Origin: Polynucleobacter sp. Latsch14-2
Lineage (GTDB): Bacteria > Pseudomonadota > Gammaproteobacteria > Burkholderiales > Burkholderiaceae
Direction of reading: 5' to 3'
Length of the DNA stretch: 64,000 bases
Assembly: GCF_018881925.1 (NCBI RefSeq)
Contig: NZ_JACVPL010000003.1
Coordinates: forward strand, 186,001 to 250,000
Each line of letters begins with the position of its first letter. Position 1 is the first letter of the stretch. Of this stretch, positions 25,775 to 33,523 are shown piece by piece. A program made the position numbers and the translations under genes. Below the pieces are notes generated by a model. That model had not been told where the DNA came from. It did no database searches and was given only the letters and a program-made list of their open reading frames with translations.

Positions 25775-26307
25775 TGGTAAGGCGAATTATTACCATCGAT
25801 GGAGCGGATGAAAAATCCTTTGCGCTTGCAGATGAAGATCTACAAGCACCATTATTAGATTTGGCTAGACCAGGATTTTTTCGTCAAAAAATATGGATGA
25901 CCGACTCTAGCCCTGCCAGAATAAATGATATGTCTTGGGTCGACTCAGCGCCAGAGCTTTTAGAGCCTCTTGAAGGGGGATCCCTGTTTCATATCTACCA
26001 ATTTCCACCCGATAGCTCATGGAAGGGAAATATTGACTCTAGAAAAGTAGCGGAGTATTTCAAATCCGTGAATGCAGAGCACCTGATAGAAAGAAGTAAA
26101 GGGGTGCATCCTTACATGCAAAAAACAGATACCCTTGATCTCTGCATCATCCTGCAAGGAAAAATCACACTCGTTCTTGATACTGCCGAGGTGGATTTAC
26201 AGGAGGGTGATTCAGTTGTGCAAAGGGCTACTCGTCATGCATGGAGCAATCGAAGTTCGCATCCTTGCACTATTGCCATCTCTTCGCACTGCGCAAAACA
26301 GATTTAA
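25774..26307 (+). CDS. Cupin protein, homologous to the C-terminal half of the fused bicupin
   Basis: 177 residues. The cupin core is HPYMQKTDTLDLCIILQGKI, then LQEGDSVVQRATRHAWSN. It matches the C-terminal half of the bicupin at 34-35 kb from RRIIxxD to the SHxA end, sharing KHPYMQKT-type and PPDSSW segments. Together with the preceding gene it reconstitutes the complete bicupin as two polypeptides. Possible activities are a gentisate-dioxygenase-like ring cleavage or an isomerase; the motif-1 ligands are atypical, so this is uncertain. Its last four bases overlap the 3' end of the convergent SMP-30 gene. Confidence 0.88.
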   Translation: MVRRIITIDGADEKSFALADEDLQAPLLDLARPGFFRQKIWMTDSSPARINDMSWVDSAPELLEPLEGGSLFHIYQFPPDSSWKGNIDSRKVAEYFKSVNAEHLIERSKGVHPYMQKTDTLDLCIILQGKITLVLDTAEVDLQEGDSVVQRATRHAWSNRSSHPCTIAISSHCAKQI

Positions 26308-27182
26308 CCCAACGTTAAGCGATAAATGCATTTATCACTACTAGTGATGTAAAGGTGTTTGTCCTCCTCACCTGCAAAACAACATCTGATGGGTGTTCCA
26401 TGTGGAAAAGGAATGGCTCGCAATAATTGGCCTGCACTTGAATACTGATAGATAGAAGCCTGTCGCGCACTCTTTGTATCGCCTGCACAGGCATATATTT
26501 GGCCAGCACTATCTTTGCACATGCCATGAATGCCAGCATGCAATCCTTTGTGATCCCTGCCAAAGCTATGTAAGACAGCAAACTCTCCTAAATTTCCATC
26601 CTCATCAATGGGATAGGCACGCAGCTCGCGGTTACGATGCTCATCATCCGGGTTCTCAGCTACAAACAAAGTCTTCTCGTCATCTGAAAGTAGAATGGCT
26701 TTGGGAGCAGTAGTATCAAAACTAAGCCGCTTGATGATCCAATGACCAATTCTGTCACGCTCCAAACGCATAATAGAAGCGTATGGCAAAGGCGGGAAAA
26801 TTTGTGGGCCAAAAGCTGGGGTCGCACTATGGGGGTCTGAAAACCAAACACGCCCTTTGCTGTCGACACAGAGATCGTAGGGATGATTATGAATTTGCCC
26901 CTCAAAGCGAGTGGCGGTAACGTTAGCACTGCCATCTGGCTGCAGCTGAATGACTCTACGACCGCCGTCCTGGCAAGCAAAGATGCTGCCATCTTTTGCT
27001 TTTGCTAATCCATTCATTCGACCTGTATAAGATCTAAATGCTGAAATTGAACCATTGGCTGGATTTAATTTTTGCAATTGCAATTCATTAATCAGGCTAA
27101 AAATTAATCCACCCTCATCCCACAGAATTCCGCCAAGCTCACTATTAAAAGGGCCGGCAACGCATTCAAAATTCCAAGTCAT
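26304..27182 (-). CDS. SMP-30-like beta-propeller lacking the metal ligands (subfamily A)
   Basis: 292 residues beginning MTWNFECVAG. It is a clear SMP-30/gluconolactonase relative, but all three metal-ligand positions are changed. ELGGILWDEG has Gly for Glu, APKAILLSDDEK has Lys for Asn, and GIHGMCKDSAGQIY has His for Asp. It is probably not a conventional lactonase. It follows, nine bases later, an SMP-30 gene that keeps all ligands. An equivalent pair with the same order occurs at 39-41 kb, and both A members share the MTWNFE start. A structural or regulatory partner role is likely (inference). Confidence 0.9.
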   Translation of the reverse strand: MTWNFECVAGPFNSELGGILWDEGGLIFSLINELQLQKLNPANGSISAFRSYTGRMNGLAKAKDGSIFACQDGGRRVIQLQPDGSANVTATRFEGQIHNHPYDLCVDSKGRVWFSDPHSATPAFGPQIFPPLPYASIMRLERDRIGHWIIKRLSFDTTAPKAILLSDDEKTLFVAENPDDEHRNRELRAYPIDEDGNLGEFAVLHSFGRDHKGLHAGIHGMCKDSAGQIYACAGDTKSARQASIYQYSSAGQLLRAIPFPHGTPIRCCFAGEEDKHLYITSSDKCIYRLTLG

Positions 27183-27191
27183 GTTACGTCC

Positions 27192-28085
27192 TTACCAAGT
27201 TTCAATACCAGGGATATTGATTCGTGTGCGATAAATACTATTAAAGGTGGTGATGTACAGTGATTTCCAATCGTCATCACCCCAGGCCATGTTGGTGCAG
27301 TGCTCATGAATTCTCATGCGCCCAATTAATTTTCCCTCGGGGTTGATCACATGGACTCCACCAGGACCAGTGCAGTAAACATTACCTTTACTGTCAACCT
27401 TCATACCATCAGCCACACCATCTTCCGAGCCTGTCAACTGATGGAATACTCTGCCCGGGCCCATGCTACCGTCGGACTTAACATCGAATACCCGAATTTG
27501 GGCTAAGAGGGTATCGTTGACATAGAGTAACTTCTCATCCGGCGAAAATGCCAAGCCATTGGGGTAAGTGCAATCTCCGATAACCAAGCTCACTTCTTTC
27601 CCATCTGGTGACAGGCGATAAACTCCTTGGTAGTCTAAGTAACGCTGTACATCGTTTGCAACCATCCCAGGAATTACTAAACCCCCAGCAGAATCAGTCC
27701 AGTATGTAGCTCCTTTTGAATCCACCACAATATCATTCGGACTGTTAAATTTCTTGCCCTCAAAATGCGAGGCTATGGTCGAGATACTGCCATCTTTTTC
27801 AAACCTCAAAATGGCACGGTTACACCATCCAGCAACGACTAAGCGGCCCTGATGATCAAATGTCATGCCATTCATGTGGCCAGAAGAATTTAAGATGGTT
27901 TCCTTACCAACGCCAGGTTTCCATTTCCATACTTTGCTACCAATAATGTCGACAAAGAACAGTTGATTAGTGCGCTTGTCCCAGACAGGACCCTCAGCAA
28001 AAGTGAAGCCCTGGGCAACATTCACCAAGGGAGGGTGAGGATCAACAATATCTAGGAACTCTGGTGCATAAGACTCAATATCCAT
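27192..28085 (-). CDS. SMP-30/gluconolactonase family lactonase (subfamily B, ligands intact)
   Basis: About 297 residues when started at the ATG that overlaps the end of the ThDP gene by 11 bases; upstream in-frame starts lie deeper in that gene. Metal ligands are intact: Glu in FAEGPVWDKRTNQLF, Asn in YPNGLAFSPDEK and Asp in GVADGMKVDSKGNVY. NSPNDIVVDSKG is also present. It should be a cytoplasmic divalent-metal lactonase. Order in the operon is ThDP enzyme, this gene, then the ligand-less SMP-30. The very similar gene at 40-41 kb has the same relation to its partner. Confidence 0.92.
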   Translation of the reverse strand: MDIESYAPEFLDIVDPHPPLVNVAQGFTFAEGPVWDKRTNQLFFVDIIGSKVWKWKPGVGKETILNSSGHMNGMTFDHQGRLVVAGWCNRAILRFEKDGSISTIASHFEGKKFNSPNDIVVDSKGATYWTDSAGGLVIPGMVANDVQRYLDYQGVYRLSPDGKEVSLVIGDCTYPNGLAFSPDEKLLYVNDTLLAQIRVFDVKSDGSMGPGRVFHQLTGSEDGVADGMKVDSKGNVYCTGPGGVHVINPEGKLIGRMRIHEHCTNMAWGDDDWKSLYITTFNSIYRTRINIPGIETW

Positions 28086-29778
28086 ATGTATCCTTCGGCG
28101 TCCAAGCCTTTTTAGCAAAAGCGTTAATGTCACTTACAACATCGATCACTACTGGGGCATTTAATGAAAATGCTTTTTTGAGAGCACCCTGCAGCTCATT
28201 GGGATCAGTCACGCGTATACCGACACAGCCTAATGATTCAGCTAACTCTGCAAAATTAATCGGCTCAAATTTCCATAAAGGATTTGGATCGGCTTGCGCT
28301 GCAGCCTCTTTACTGCCATAAGCGCTGTCCCATAGCGGAATTTCTTGATTCAGCGCACCATTGTTATTCACCACTACAACCAAATTAATATTAAATCGTG
28401 CCGCAGTTTCTAGTTCGGCGATATGGTAATAAAAGGCCCCATCACCTGTAAAGCAAACGACCGCTTGATCTGGCAACGCACATTTCACACCCATTGCACC
28501 TGGAAAGCCCCAGCCCATTGAGCCTGCGCAACGTACATAGGATTGACCCGGTTGATTGAGTTGAATCATCGCTCCAGTCCACATTCCAGAATGGCCTGTA
28601 TCTGAAACCACCACGCCATCCGCAGGAAGTGCATTTGATATTTCCTGACAAATCCGCTCGGGTCTGATTGGGGTTGCATTTGATTTGAGGAGTGGTTCAA
28701 AGTGCTTGCGCCACTCACTTACCAGCCCTTGGGTATGGCTGAGCCATGCACTGAAATCAGCTCCTTTTTCTTGCTGAGCAGTCGTAGTTAGCTGCTGAAG
28801 GATAGCTTTAGCATCACCGTTGAGTGACATTGAATTTGGATAATTTCTACCCAGTTCAACCGCATTAATGTCGAGCTGTATTACTGCGGTACCCGTTTGC
28901 GGAACCGCCCAATCAACCGTAGTTTGCCCGCCCGTTTTGCTACCAATAAAGAAAACTAAATCTGCTTCACACACGGCCCGGTTGGCACATTCTCTTGAGT
29001 AATTACCCACAACGCCCACAGATAGCGGGTGATTATCTGGCATGCTCGCCTTGCCATTTAAAGATGTAGCCACCGGGATTTGCAATTGCTCGGCAAATGC
29101 CTTGAGCTGACCTTCTGCTCCCGATGCAATCACACCCCCACCAGCAACAATAATGGGTTTTTTGTATTGCTTAATGAAACTCAGAACCTCATCGATCTGT
29201 GCTTGATCAACCATTGGCCTAAATGGTGGCGTCTTGACATAACGCTTTTCAACCATCGGGTTGAGGTCTGCTTGGGCGTTGGCAATCTGACCATGAGGGC
29301 CTCTAATTTCCAAATGCACTGGGCCTGGAGAGCCGCTAGTTGCCTCACGAAAAGCCTGACGTAGTAAGTCTGGAATTCTGGAGATATCCTCAACGCGCGC
29401 ATTAAATTTAGTCACGCTATCGAATTGACTCATGTCTTCCACTTCCTGGTAGCCATTTTTATAATGCGCATGAGTAGGAGGGCCACCCGTAATCGCAATC
29501 AAAGGAGCGGATGCCATGTAGGCATCCCGCAAGCCTGCCGCCAAATTGGAGCCACCTATTTGCTGGGACATGCAAATACCAGGCTTACGACTTGCTCGCG
29601 CATAGCCATCAGCCATATAAGCTGCAGATTTTTCACCATGGGTCATGATTCTCTTAATGCCCATTTTTTCCATCTCGGCAATCGCGCCCAACATAATGGC
29701 CGGAATATAAAAAACATGACTTACTTCATAATCACGCAGCATCTCAGCAAAAAGACGCGATCCTGTCATTTGAGTCAT
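28075..29778 (-). CDS. Thiamine diphosphate-dependent enzyme (acetolactate synthase-like)
   Basis: 567 residues, clearly paralogous to the ThDP enzyme at 18.6-20.3 kb along its whole length. The catalytic glutamate is in THGEKSAAYMADGYAR (about residue 48). The ThDP motif is FTGDGAFYYHIAELE to VVNNNGALNQ. AGGGGGATACC gives a strong ribosome-binding site. It heads a minus-strand operon with two SMP-30 genes, convergent with the Bug-10/cupin operon. The substrate is probably a 2-keto acid produced after ring or lactone opening; no sequence feature fixes it. Confidence 0.92.
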   Translation of the reverse strand: MTQMTGSRLFAEMLRDYEVSHVFYIPAIMLGAIAEMEKMGIKRIMTHGEKSAAYMADGYARASRKPGICMSQQIGGSNLAAGLRDAYMASAPLIAITGGPPTHAHYKNGYQEVEDMSQFDSVTKFNARVEDISRIPDLLRQAFREATSGSPGPVHLEIRGPHGQIANAQADLNPMVEKRYVKTPPFRPMVDQAQIDEVLSFIKQYKKPIIVAGGGVIASGAEGQLKAFAEQLQIPVATSLNGKASMPDNHPLSVGVVGNYSRECANRAVCEADLVFFIGSKTGGQTTVDWAVPQTGTAVIQLDINAVELGRNYPNSMSLNGDAKAILQQLTTTAQQEKGADFSAWLSHTQGLVSEWRKHFEPLLKSNATPIRPERICQEISNALPADGVVVSDTGHSGMWTGAMIQLNQPGQSYVRCAGSMGWGFPGAMGVKCALPDQAVVCFTGDGAFYYHIAELETAARFNINLVVVVNNNGALNQEIPLWDSAYGSKEAAAQADPNPLWKFEPINFAELAESLGCVGIRVTDPNELQGALKKAFSLNAPVVIDVVSDINAFAKKAWTPKDTYGY

Positions 29779-29955
29779 GGTATCCCCCTAAATTAGTGTT
29801 GATAAATCATACTAAAAGGGCTTGTAGTTGAATATGAACTATTGGTTATTCTCTAGATTGCCCAGCTATCATTGAAGAGAAAAAAGACCAGCCATCCCCG
29901 CCCCACAAGATACGACTGCTGCGGAAATACCCTTAGTACTATAGCTAGACTTAGC

Positions 29956-30270
29956 TTAATTTTCTTGAACAGATGGTCGAGCGACTGCTCCGGCCGGCAT
30001 TAACAAAGCTAGATCGAGGGGGAGATGCTCATTTGGACAGTATGTACCTCTTGGGCAGCCCTCTTTCAGGGCAATTAATCGAACAGCCACAAGCTTTTTG
30101 AGATGAAAATCAAGAGTTCCTGAATCCACACCAAACTCATCAATCATTTCCTTGGGTCTAGCGCCTTTTTTGCCTGATTGATAGATGAAAAGAAATACCT
30201 TTAACCTGGTTTCATGCCCGAGCGCTTCAAATATTTCAGCATTACGCAATATTTGCACTTGACTAAGCAT
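29956..30270 (-). CDS. ArsR-family transcriptional regulator
   Basis: A 104-residue winged-helix protein. ILRNAEIFEALGHETRLKVF is the typical ArsR first helices, EMIDEFGVDSGTLDFHLKKL is the recognition part and VRLIALKEGCPRGTYCPN is the wing. Two cysteines lie in the wing region, CPRGTYC, and could sense metal or redox state. The start has only a weak ribosome-binding site. It follows the small exported-protein genes by 58 bases and precedes the ThDP operon by 177 bases on the same strand, so it may repress that operon. Confidence 0.88.
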   Translation of the reverse strand: MLSQVQILRNAEIFEALGHETRLKVFLFIYQSGKKGARPKEMIDEFGVDSGTLDFHLKKLVAVRLIALKEGCPRGTYCPNEHLPLDLALLMPAGAVARPSVQEN

Positions 30271-30328
30271 ATTGGCAGGCTGTCAGGGGTAATGAAATTT
30301 AGAAGTCGGAATGCGATTAAATTAGGCC

Positions 30329-30655
30329 TTAATTCGACGTGCCCGTTGTGTAATCAAAGGTAGGCTGAACATAAGCAAAACGCTTTCCAAAAGCGCCACT
30401 ATGAAGGGTATTGACAGACTCCGTTACCTCACCTTTAATTACATTGGCAATAGGCTCTAGATACTCTAAAGTTCTTTTGACTCTTGGGTTAAGATCATCA
30501 GGCAGATGATGGGGATTGGCCCGCGTCACCTCGGACTGCTTATCGATATTGGCTACTGCTTTAGTACCTATCAGCGCTATGCAGCCAATTAATATAGAAG
30601 TAATAGCCAAAAAACCCATGCGCGGGTGCCGACTCAAAATATTATTCATAAACAT
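30329..30655 (-). CDS. Small exported or membrane-anchored protein, unknown function
   Basis: 108 residues. An N-terminal hydrophobic stretch, GFLAITSILIGCIALIGTKA (about 14-33), ends in AVA-N and could be a signal peptide or an anchor. The remainder is hydrophilic, with LPDDLNPRVKRTLEYLEPIA predicted helical and an aromatic tail ending QPTFDYTTGTSN. No known domain is recognised. It begins 14 bases after another small exported protein gene. Both are downstream of a 7-2-7 inverted repeat that probably binds the neighbouring response regulator. Confidence 0.72.
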   Translation of the reverse strand: MFMNNILSRHPRMGFLAITSILIGCIALIGTKAVANIDKQSEVTRANPHHLPDDLNPRVKRTLEYLEPIANVIKGEVTESVNTLHSGAFGKRFAYVQPTFDYTTGTSN

Positions 30656-30669
30656 TTGTATCTTTCTAC

Positions 30670-30822
30670 TTAATAAGCTTGATCTTGCGCAATGGCCGCA
30701 TTGAAATATGAAACGATGCTTTGTGTTGACTGAGCGCCTGACACACCAAGATTCGAAGCGCTGACCAGGCCAGCAAAAAAGGCAACAGCAGCAATCAAAA
30801 GGTAACTAATTAATCTATTCAT
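30670..30822 (-). CDS. Very small exported protein (50 residues)
   Basis: An ORF of 50 codons with GAGG five bases before the chosen ATG; a second ATG directly upstream is too close to that site. The N-terminus, NRLISYLLIAAVAFFAGLVS with A-S-N after it, is a good Sec signal peptide. The mature part would be about 28 residues (SNLGVSG to AIAQDQAY). No homologue is recognised. Its position just before the 108-residue exported protein, with a shared promoter region, supports it as a real gene. Confidence 0.6.
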   Translation of the reverse strand: MNRLISYLLIAAVAFFAGLVSASNLGVSGAQSTQSIVSYFNAAIAQDQAY

Positions 30823-30878
30823 CATGACCTCAAAGACAGTAATGAGCTCATATTAGGAAGTAAGGTTAGCATTAGATA

Positions 30879-30894
30879 TAGAACTTTAGTTCTA
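30879..30894. promoter_or_regulatory. 7-2-7 inverted heptamer, candidate NarL-type response regulator site 1
   Basis: TAGAACT and AGTTCTA are exact inverted heptamers separated by TT, extended by one more pair outside. The site is 57 bases upstream of the 50-residue exported protein gene (minus). The 7-2-7 layout is the one used by NarL-type regulators. A second site of the same form lies near the divergent regulator gene. Confidence 0.6.
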
Positions 30895-30991
30895 TAGAAA
30901 AAAAGCCTTCAAGGCCTGCCAGTACAACTGTCAAAGTCGATGCAGACAAACCCCCTTGAGCACTCTAAAAATCGTTAGCAAAAGAAAATAA

Positions 30992-31005
30992 TTGATCTTG
31001 GTCAA
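30992..31005. promoter_or_regulatory. FNR/CRP-like palindrome
   Basis: TTGATCTTGGTCAA fits the FNR/ANR consensus TTGAT-N4-ATCAA with one mismatch. It is about 100 bases upstream of the response-regulator start. It may link the two-component genes to oxygen, but no FNR gene is visible here. Confidence 0.35.
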
Positions 31006-31014
31006 TTTTTGATA

Positions 31015-31030
31015 TAGCACTAAAGTACTA
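31015..31030. promoter_or_regulatory. 7-2-7 inverted heptamer, candidate NarL-type response regulator site 2
   Basis: TAGCACT-AA-AGTACTA differs from site 1 at only a few positions and has the same 7-2-7 geometry with one imperfect pair. It is 79 bases upstream of the NarL-type regulator gene, consistent with autoregulation. Confidence 0.55.
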
Positions 31031-31109
31031 GATTGCAGGAGAGCTTGAGTGCCATAATCAAAAACCGAGCCAAAAATTAAATATAAAACCCAAAAAAAAG
31101 GGTAGTGTT

Positions 31110-31703
31110 ATGAAATCTGCTTCAGTATTAATCGTTGATGACCATCCGGTTTATAGAGATGCTTTATATCAATTCCTAACCAGAAAATTTTTACCCTGTA
31201 ACGTCCAAGTATTTTCTGCTAGCTCGGTTTCCGAAGGGGTGGCTATTGCCGAAAGTAGATCGACAAGTTGGGTCGTACTTTTAGATTTACTAATGCCAGA
31301 TTCAAAAAATCAACTTTCCGGCATTCAAGAATTCAAAGAGCTTCAAAACGTCATGGCTATCGCTGCAATTTCTGGTCTCGAAAGGGATGTGATCGAAAAA
31401 CCATGCCTAGATGCTGGATGCAGTGTCTTTATCTCAAAAAATAGCGATAGCACCAGCATCTATGAAAGCCTTTGCACATTAATGGGCCTGACTGCTCCAG
31501 ACCCTCAAATAACCCAATTGACTGATAGGCAAAAAGAAATTCTGGCTCAAATTTCTGAGGGGCACTCCAACAAAATGATCGCCTATTCACTCAATATTAG
31601 CGAACAAACAGTCAAAGTACACCTCGGAGAAATCTTTAAGAAAATCAAAGTTTTTAATAGGACTCAAGCGGTTATTAAAGCCAAAGAAAATGGCTGGGTC
31701 TAA
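31110..31703 (+). CDS. NarL/LuxR-type response regulator
   Basis: 197 residues. The receiver domain (about 1-120) begins SVLIVDDHPVYRDALYQFL. It has the phospho-acceptor Asp in VVLLDLLMPDSKN (about residue 54) and the conserved Lys in SVFISKNSDS. The C-terminal LuxR helix-turn-helix is LTDRQKEILAQISEGHSNKM to SEQTVKVHLGEIFKKI. The sensor kinase follows directly. Two NarL-like sites lie in the upstream region, so the protein probably controls itself and the divergent small exported proteins, and perhaps neighbouring catabolic operons. Confidence 0.93.
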   Translation: MKSASVLIVDDHPVYRDALYQFLTRKFLPCNVQVFSASSVSEGVAIAESRSTSWVVLLDLLMPDSKNQLSGIQEFKELQNVMAIAAISGLERDVIEKPCLDAGCSVFISKNSDSTSIYESLCTLMGLTAPDPQITQLTDRQKEILAQISEGHSNKMIAYSLNISEQTVKVHLGEIFKKIKVFNRTQAVIKAKENGWV

Positions 31704-31706
31704 AAC

Positions 31707-31880
31707 ATGAAGTCGATTTCCATCAATCAAGATGCCTCACTGCTATAAGAGGAAAAATATCTCTTTCTCCAAACTGCCTCCAAGACCAATACGCTTGGAA
31801 CTATCCTGGGGCCCCTATTAACTGCTGCGCTAATCTTCCAAGACACTGACCTTCGAAAGCTGGCGATATGGCTTTCAGTT
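31707..31880 (+). pseudogene. N-terminal coding part of the sensor kinase, cut off by an in-frame TAA
   Basis: An ATG four bases after the regulator stop opens a frame continuous with the kinase ORF. Codons read MKSISINQDASLL, then TAA at codon 14, then sense codons straight into the kinase. The segment after the stop encodes TLGTILGPLLTAALIF and LAIWLSV, which form the first membrane helix and the start of the second. No ATG, GTG or TTG codon lies in frame between the TAA and the ATG at 31881. This indicates a recent nonsense mutation or a sequence error in a formerly longer gene. Confidence 0.6.
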
Positions 31881-33470
31881 ATGGCTGCTTGCGTTACCTT
31901 TAGAGCCTATATCGTTTTTATAAGAAATAAAAAGGGGGATCTCTCGACTGAGCGTAAGATTTTCAATATAGGGTTAGGCGTCTTTTCAGTAACCGCCTGC
32001 TGGGGCCTTGGATGGCTCATAGTAGTTCCAACCCTAGTATTTAACCTGCAGTGCCTCTATCTATTGATGAGTTCAACGGCGATATTCGTTGGCTTATACG
32101 GGTACTCAATTCATCGCCCAACATTTCTATGTTTTGCTTTGCCGATTTTTATCTGCCAATTTACCATCTCACTCATTCCGCCCATTATTTTTCCTTGGCC
32201 TATTCTTTTGGGCGAGTTTGCATTTGCCTTGTACACATTAAAAATGGCATCTTACTTTTCTGACTCATGGATCAAAACGGTCAGCCTAAAAATTCAAAAT
32301 CAGATTCTCAATAAAGACTTAGAGCTAGAACGAAATATAGCTATTTCAGCAAATATTACAAAATCTAAATTTATTGCAACCGCTAGCCATGACTTAAGGC
32401 AACCACTGCATGCAGTAAATATTTACCTAGACCTTTTTGAGGCCCAGGGCTTCAACCCCAAAGATCGTATTAATTTTTTACAAATTAAAAAGAGCATTCA
32501 TTCTTTAAATGCCATGTTCAACTCACTATTAGATCTCAGCAAACTTGATTCGGGCTCATCAGATAAGCTACAAAAACCCTTTGAGCTTGTTGAACTTGCC
32601 TCCTTACTATCGAGCACTTACACCCCGATTGCCTCGATCAAGAATATTGACATCAAGTTTGAATATGTTAATTCTATGATCGATGGAGATCGCTTGTTAT
32701 TACAGCAACTCCTTGGCAATTTAATTTCAAATGCAATTCAATACAGCCTACAGGGTATGGTATTGGTAAAATTTACAACAGTAAATCACTGCCTACATAT
32801 GGAAATTAAAGATACTGGGTGTGGGATGGACTCACAAGCCCTCGAGAAAATTTTTGATGAGTTCTTTAGGGTTGATACCACAAGAAATATGCATGATGGT
32901 CTTGGATTAGGCCTTTCGATTGTCAAACGGCTCTGCAAAATTGCTCACGCCGAGCTTGCCGTAAGATCTGAACTCGGCACTGGCACAGTCTTTAATATCC
33001 AAACCCAATATTTAACTTCAACATTACTCAATCCCGCCAAAGAATATGATCGGGACGTCTCAACGCATAGCAAAAATAAACAAGAGGTTTTATTTACAAC
33101 CAAATATATTGCTATTTTTGAGGATGATCCAACTATCTTTGATGCCTACCAAAAGGCGTTATCGCAAAATGGTTTTTCGATTATCTCGCTCCCCGAAAAT
33201 AGTGCTGAGTTGGCAAATCAACTGGCCAACATTAATCATATTGATTGCATCTTAAGTGATTACAGACTGACCTCGACAACTGGCGACCTTATCATTCAGC
33301 AACTCAGAGATAGTTTTGGGGTGGATATTCCGGCAATTATTATTACCGCAGATACCTCCCCACAGCATATTCAATTGTTCAGCGAGCTAAACATCAATGT
33401 ACTCTATAAGCCAATCGGATATAGCGAGATAGTTGACGCCATTAAATCACTGCTCTTTAAAAATCCTTAA
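31881..33470 (+). CDS. Hybrid sensor histidine kinase/receiver protein (N-terminus interrupted upstream)
   Basis: 529 codons from the first ATG after the upstream TAA. Several membrane helices occupy about residues 1-130 (for example VFSVTACWGLGWLIVV and FLCFALPIFICQFTISL). The dimerisation H-box is FIATASHDLRQPLHAVNIYL (His about 170). The ATPase has the N-box LLGNLISNAIQYS, G1 DTGCGMD and G2 GLGLGLSIVKRL. A C-terminal receiver (about 410-529) has FEDDPTIFDAYQ, the acceptor Asp in CILSDYRLTS and Lys in VLYKPIGYS. The sensor is thus membrane-embedded with little periplasmic sequence. The ATG lacks a ribosome-binding site, so production of a working protein is doubtful. Confidence 0.85.
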   Translation: MAACVTFRAYIVFIRNKKGDLSTERKIFNIGLGVFSVTACWGLGWLIVVPTLVFNLQCLYLLMSSTAIFVGLYGYSIHRPTFLCFALPIFICQFTISLIPPIIFPWPILLGEFAFALYTLKMASYFSDSWIKTVSLKIQNQILNKDLELERNIAISANITKSKFIATASHDLRQPLHAVNIYLDLFEAQGFNPKDRINFLQIKKSIHSLNAMFNSLLDLSKLDSGSSDKLQKPFELVELASLLSSTYTPIASIKNIDIKFEYVNSMIDGDRLLLQQLLGNLISNAIQYSLQGMVLVKFTTVNHCLHMEIKDTGCGMDSQALEKIFDEFFRVDTTRNMHDGLGLGLSIVKRLCKIAHAELAVRSELGTGTVFNIQTQYLTSTLLNPAKEYDRDVSTHSKNKQEVLFTTKYIAIFEDDPTIFDAYQKALSQNGFSIISLPENSAELANQLANINHIDCILSDYRLTSTTGDLIIQQLRDSFGVDIPAIIITADTSPQHIQLFSELNINVLYKPIGYSEIVDAIKSLLFKNP

Positions 33471-33523
33471 GTCATATCCTCAAGAGACCAATCAATATAT
33501 AAAAAAATATAGCAGAGACAATC

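Noticed and set aside
29926..29941. Possible third NarL-type 7-2-7 site before the ThDP operon
   Set aside because: Only the right heptamer (AGTACTA) matches; the left half (AATACCC) does not mirror it.
29869..29955. In-frame 28-codon continuation after the TAA of the ArsR-type gene
   Set aside because: The regulator already has normal family length, and the extension ends quickly at another stop. Readthrough is not needed to explain it.
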